DNA from: JBCDBL01 sp039183635
GTDB lineage: Bacteria; Pseudomonadota; Alphaproteobacteria; Caulobacterales; Parvularculaceae
Length of the DNA stretch: 33,715 nucleotides
Direction: 5' to 3'
Assembly (NCBI GenBank): GCA_039183635.1
Contig: JBCDBL010000034.1
Span: 1-33,715 of the forward strand
A program made the translations under genes and the position numbers. Each line of letters starts with the position of its first letter. The stretch's first letter is position 1. Below, in pieces: positions 33,528-33,715 of the stretch. Below the pieces are notes generated by a model that saw only the letters and a list, made by a program, of their open reading frames with translations, was not told the origin of the DNA and did no database searches.

Positions 33528-33579
33528 TAGAGCCGTTTGCGCCCGCTGAGTTGAATCACATGAGATGCAAACGGCTCTA
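33528..33579 (+). repeat. Palindromic repeat near the right end (second hairpin)
   Basis: Thirteen-base arms (33528-33540, TAGAGCCGTTTGC, and 33567-33579) are exact reverse complements around a 26-base loop. The same arm core occurs in the phaR-phaA control region (16693-16742), and part of it at 1-8. It directly abuts the IS5-type transposase end. Confidence 0.75.
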
Positions 33580-33598
33580 GGCTGTAGTGACGATTTAA

Positions 33599-33715
33599 TC
33601 ATTTTATCCATAGCATTATGCTTGCGATCTTTATGAAGCCAAGGAAGTTTTGAGCGAGCTTGTCGTACCGGGTTGCGATGCGTCTCCACTGTTTGAGTTT
33701 TGCAAAGAAGCCCTC
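33599..33715 (-). mobile_element. IS5-family transposase, C-terminal fragment cut by the window edge
   Basis: The minus strand encodes 38 codons and a TGA stop at 33601-33599, open to the window edge. The peptide has K-L-K-Q-W-R-R-I-A-T-R-Y-D-K and then A-Q-N-F-L-G-F-I-K-I-A-S, the typical end of IS5-family (IS427/IS1031-like) DDE transposases. The element's terminal repeat should lie in 33580-33598, but without the other end I cannot fix it. Whether the full element is intact cannot be judged. Confidence 0.85.

Overview
The window looks like a contig from a GC-rich alphaproteobacterium. The housekeeping proteins, the eukaryote-like NADP-isocitrate dehydrogenase, the phaR/phaA/phaB group, the rplS-leuC and smpB-dapA neighbourhoods and the alanine-rich tail on ribosomal protein S16 all fit that class. 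A Parvularcula/Hyphomonas-like lineage is my guess, not something the sequence proves. Both ends lie in diverged copies of one palindromic repeat in opposite orientation, and the right edge cuts an IS5-type transposase, so this may be a whole contig broken at repeats.

Layout. 1-362: repeats and leader DNA. 363-4563 (+): two outer-envelope lipoproteins in a probable operon; the second has an alpha/beta-hydrolase-like core split by a very long insertion. This block is visibly less GC-rich than the rest. 4584-12832 (-): leuC, an SRPBCC protein, then the translation cluster ffh-rpsP-rimM-trmD-rplS, read from right to left. Between rimM and trmD sit two extra genes, a membrane-anchored trypsin-like protease and a small secreted protein. 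ffh is preceded by a promoter and a leader with a terminator and a competing stem, which looks like an attenuator. 13215-15984: a four-helix membrane protein, a possible small gene and a PAS-GGDEF-EAL protein whose GGDEF site is degenerate and whose EAL residues are kept.

16079-18849: polyhydroxybutyrate genes, phaR divergent from phaA-phaB, with palindromes in the shared control region; no phaC is present. 18850-19173: interspersed palindromic repeats. 19174-21687 (-): dapA, smpB, an isoprenylcysteine-methyltransferase-like membrane protein and an orphan phage P27-type terminase small subunit. 21877-24504 (+): a soluble lytic transglycosylase with a proline/alanine-rich tail. 24505-24929: a second inverted repeat pair and the rpsD terminator. 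24930-30908 (-): rpsD, a queuosine-precursor-type transporter, a VOC protein, a DUF6702-like protein coupled to an M1 metallopeptidase, and trmJ broken by one in-frame amber codon. 31079-33459 (+): icd and a glycerophosphodiester phosphodiesterase. 33460-33715: palindromes and the IS5-type transposase end.

Most of the window is ordinary core genome. The parts most worth a second look are the lipoprotein/hydrolase pair, the protease inserted in the ribosomal operon, the ffh leader, the paired repeats, the orphan terminase subunit and the trmJ nonsense codon. I see no CRISPR array, no tRNA or rRNA gene and no complete mobile element.
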